From the NCBI RefSeq assembly GCF_002078875.1, contig NC_034410.1, forward strand, positions 35,605,506 to 35,669,505: DNA of 64,000 bases. Reading direction: 5' to 3'. This stretch comes from Numida meleagris. Lineage: Eukaryota > Chordata > Aves > Galliformes > Numididae. Every line of letters starts with the position of its first letter. Positions within the stretch are counted from its first letter, which is position 1. Under the pieces are notes generated by a model. That model was given only the letters and a program-made list of their open reading frames with translations. It was not told the DNA's origin and did not search any database. A program made the position numbers and the translations under genes. Positions 60,889 through 64,000 of this stretch are shown here, in pieces.

Positions 60889-63800
60889 GATTTATATATC
60901 TGTATCCAAGTGGTATCATATGCATTCACAGGTAATTTTCAAGTTTCAATAGCAATTACGCTTGTAAAATAGGCTCCCCTCCATCCTCTCAATTGCAGAT
61001 ATATTACTATGTCAGCAACCCAATCACTGCAAGATTGATTGCAGAGTAGAACACTAACCTGCTGTGTTTTATTCTAATTTATTACAATAGGTTTAATGGA
61101 AGATGTCTTATTGTTAAGAATATATAATGCCACTATCGTAATTAAAACAAATACTGCAAAAAAAAACAACAAAAAAACAAACAAAAAAAAACCAGAAAAC
61201 AAAACCCATGACTGTTAACCTGGCTGAACAGAATGAAGGGAAAATACAGATTTTATTTCCTAACCAAACCGACATACAATGATGTAGACCATTTAAGAAG
61301 AGAAAATTGTGGAAGAAAAATGCTCAATATTTATCCTTTTAATCTGATAGTAAATTTTTAATGTTATAACTAAATTTAATAATTTGCTTGCGTTTTTCAT
61401 AGTATAACAAATCAGGAATAATTCAGTACATAAAAGATGACCACTGTTAGAAATTGAACTGCAGGTTAAGACTTGAAGAACAGATCTGACCATACTCCCA
61501 ATGACCTCAGATTGATCTACCCAGTTTTTAAAGAGAATGAAATATTTTGAGAACTGGTCTTCTGAAGTGGCATTTCAATGTTGAAAACTTCAAGTCATCT
61601 TAGAGAGAGTGGGTAGTCACTACTCTCTGTCACCTCTTTCCTTTATTAGGGTCTCTGAGGGAAGAAGACAGCAGTATAATATTAGGTACAGCCTTCTCTA
61701 AATCTTCCAAGACCTTAAAAGACATCTAAGCAAACAGCACTACTGCTGAGCACAAGATATGAAACGTCTACTCAGTAGCAGTGTGTTCAGGATACGTAGC
61801 ATAGATTTAGGTGAAAAAAAACTTCTGTGTAATTTGCTAGTTCTTCAGGTAATAAAGGTAATCTCCATAGATAACTGACTAGAACTTTACTGTATTAAGG
61901 AACATGTTGAGTAGGAGACTCAGGGCTTCCATGAGGACTTTCAAAATAAGGTTAGATGTATTTAATGAAGTTAAGGAAGATTCTGATTCCAAAGATAATT
62001 GAGAAATAGCCTTATAAATACAAAGACAACCCTTTCTGAACTTTTTTGTTAGTTTATGTACTGCTTCAGAGTACTGTCATCATCACAAGATTTCAGCATA
62101 GAGATCTATTCAATCACAATTCTGCATGCTGCAAGGTTGTTCCTACTCCAAAACCATGAAGTCTAACAGACAAAATGGGAGGGCTTCAGAACAGAGCCAC
62201 TCTCCACAGACACCTTGAAATGCTGGAACTGTAAAGTCAGTGTGCAAAACTCTCACAAGTCTTCATCTGTCACTTAGTGTCCTTAAAAAGCAATTCAAGA
62301 GTATTGACAGAAGCTTGACTGTGATATTGTTTCATACTTTCTCCTGCTTGCAGACAGACAAATGGCTCCTATTTCTAAAGATCTTATTATATCAGCTTTC
62401 ACAAACAATCCTCTGTAGAGTACAGAAGAAAAGCTATAAATAGCTGCCACTGTGCACACTATCAGCGCAAGAATTTCTTCTTCCCTTCAGTGCATTATGC
62501 TCTTGATGTATTCTGTCTATAAATAGATTCTGATAGTCGCTCTTTACAGTTGTCTTGTCATCATTACTGAACCAGCATTTCCCAGAGCCTTGACTTGGTC
62601 TTTACTTTCTCTGAAATGATTTTTTTTAAAAATTCTTATTTTTATTTTAATTCTTGTGAGTTTTGCCTCAAAGAAATCCATCTGTGCACACTGAGAAAGA
62701 TAAAGAGCTTTATAAAGTACGATTTTCAATCATGATTAAACCAAGAGAGACAACAGAACATGGAAACAGTAGATGACACTAAACTTGCTTTAGGTGCTTT
62801 GAAAGGTGAAATCCTCTAGCCATTTAAAGTGCTATTATCTTATGCTTAAGTGGTTTTGTACAGCTATACAATATTTCTTTGAAGTAATGTGTAATAAGGA
62901 AGGGTTAATACCTGAATCTGTGTAATTATATAGTAGGATCATGTTTCGGTGAATACAAGAACTAGATCTTTATTGAAATGTAACATGCTTCTGCAATACA
63001 AAATTAATATCATAAAAGGGGCCTGATTCTGGCTGCAAAATGTTTTATGACAGTTAAAAAAAACCACAGAGATGTCAACTAGATTAAAAACATAAAATAC
63101 ACACAACCTTAAAAAGGTTATAGCAACACGGAAGTTATAATATCACCTTGTTGATCAGTAACAATTTTGCAGTAACAGCAGTATGAAAAATTATGCATAA
63201 CTGAAGAACCTTTAGTACTTAGAACTGTTAAGATTGTCCTTAAACACGTTTATTCACAATCATTTTGGCAAACAACTTATCCACCAAAAAAACCCCAGAG
63301 ATTATTGATTCAGAGTTATTTGTAAAAACAATTGTCAAGTTCAGTTCCAGAATAATTTTGTTTGAATGGAAATGTAGTGTTGTGGAGATGCTTCTTACGT
63401 CATTTCATTCAGTGTTAAGGAAATTCATTGAATTAAAGTAGAAAACAGAGGCACATATTCTTGCCATGAAACACGTGGTATTTCTGTGTTGACCTTCTAG
63501 TTCTGCTTCAAGCCAAATATTTAGCAAACCCAGGTGGAAATTAGAGGTTTAGCCTCCATTTAAATGAGATAACTGGCATTTCAACCTCTGCTCTTACTGA
63601 CATCAAAAAGTGTGAATCTGGCTGATCCACTCCTGGTCTTGAGTGTCCTTCAGTGTTCCCTATAAGAGAGAGTACAGGGCACCACTATCAACATTGAGTC
63701 TGGTTCTTGTATTTTATTCAAAACTCACAGAACTAATTTTATATCACAATCATTTTACTTTCGAGTTTAGGTAAGAAGGAAGATTTCCTGGACCTATTAC

Positions 63801-64000
63801 ATACACTCACAGTTTCTGAATATGGTGCAATCCTGAGGACAATCATCACTCAGAATCTATTCCATTAAATGGAAGCTGTAAAATTTGACTGAAAACAAAC
63901 TGAATTTTGCAAAATTTTCTCCTTATGAGCTGTTATTTTTTTAAGGAAATAAGGCAAGCTCTGAGAATCAGTCTTCATCCCTTTTTCTACATTCAGAGGA
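60889..64000. other. intergenic, no gene seen
   Basis: An A/C-rich tract is at about 61158-61201. No exon, RNA gene or known repeat is supported in this last 3 kb. Confidence 0.55.

Noticed and set aside
60000..64000. Possible exons of the next gene beyond KCNH8 (EFHB in other vertebrates)
   Set aside because: No translated segment in either strand resembled an EF-hand protein; the neighbour is presumably further away.

Overview
The window is AT-rich vertebrate nuclear DNA from a bird, most likely chicken (Gallus gallus) or a close galliform relative. The evidence is a set of avian repeats: several CR1 LINE copies ending in the typical ATTCTATG-type 3' repeats, two copies of a Galluhop-like mariner, two avian ERVL-type LTRs and one LTR laid out like an alpharetrovirus LTR. 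There are no bacterial or phage genes, and nothing resembles an operon or a CRISPR array.

The only protein-coding gene I can support is KCNH8 (Kv12.1, ELK3), a voltage-gated potassium channel. Its last four coding exons lie on the + strand at 1746-2101, 4839-4945, 5931-6007 and 12776-13486. All splice junctions fit GT/AG, the reading frame is continuous (phases 2, 1, 0), and the protein follows the known KCNH8 C-terminus closely from an acidic linker to the final stop. Channel pore, PAS and cyclic-nucleotide-binding exons lie upstream, outside the window. The 3' UTR follows, with candidate poly(A) signals at 13629, 14290, 14323 and 14877. An AU-rich block lies between the 14323 and 14877 signals.

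From about 14.9 kb to the end (about 49 kb) I find no exon that I can defend. This is intergenic DNA with scattered mobile elements: a mariner at 17.0 kb, an ancient CR1/L3-like LINE at 22.5 kb, a solo LTR at 31.7 kb (6-bp target duplication), CR1 tails at 40.5 and 44.1 kb, a solo ERVL LTR at 45.35 kb (perfect 5-bp target duplication), a young CR1 inside an older one at 47.2-47.8 kb, a mariner inside a hAT-like element at 52.05 kb (8-bp imperfect target duplication), an ERVL LTR at 54.3 kb, a 0.9 kb CR1 at 57 kb and another CR1 at 60.65 kb. Simple repeats and some striking inverted repeats (44.76 kb, 25.05 kb, 19.8 kb) fill in the rest.

I do not see a new biological system. The most useful observations are the well-bounded transposon insertions with target-site duplications, two nested insertions that give relative ages, a perfect 17-bp hairpin with no obvious owner, and the possible alternative polyadenylation of KCNH8 around an AU-rich element.
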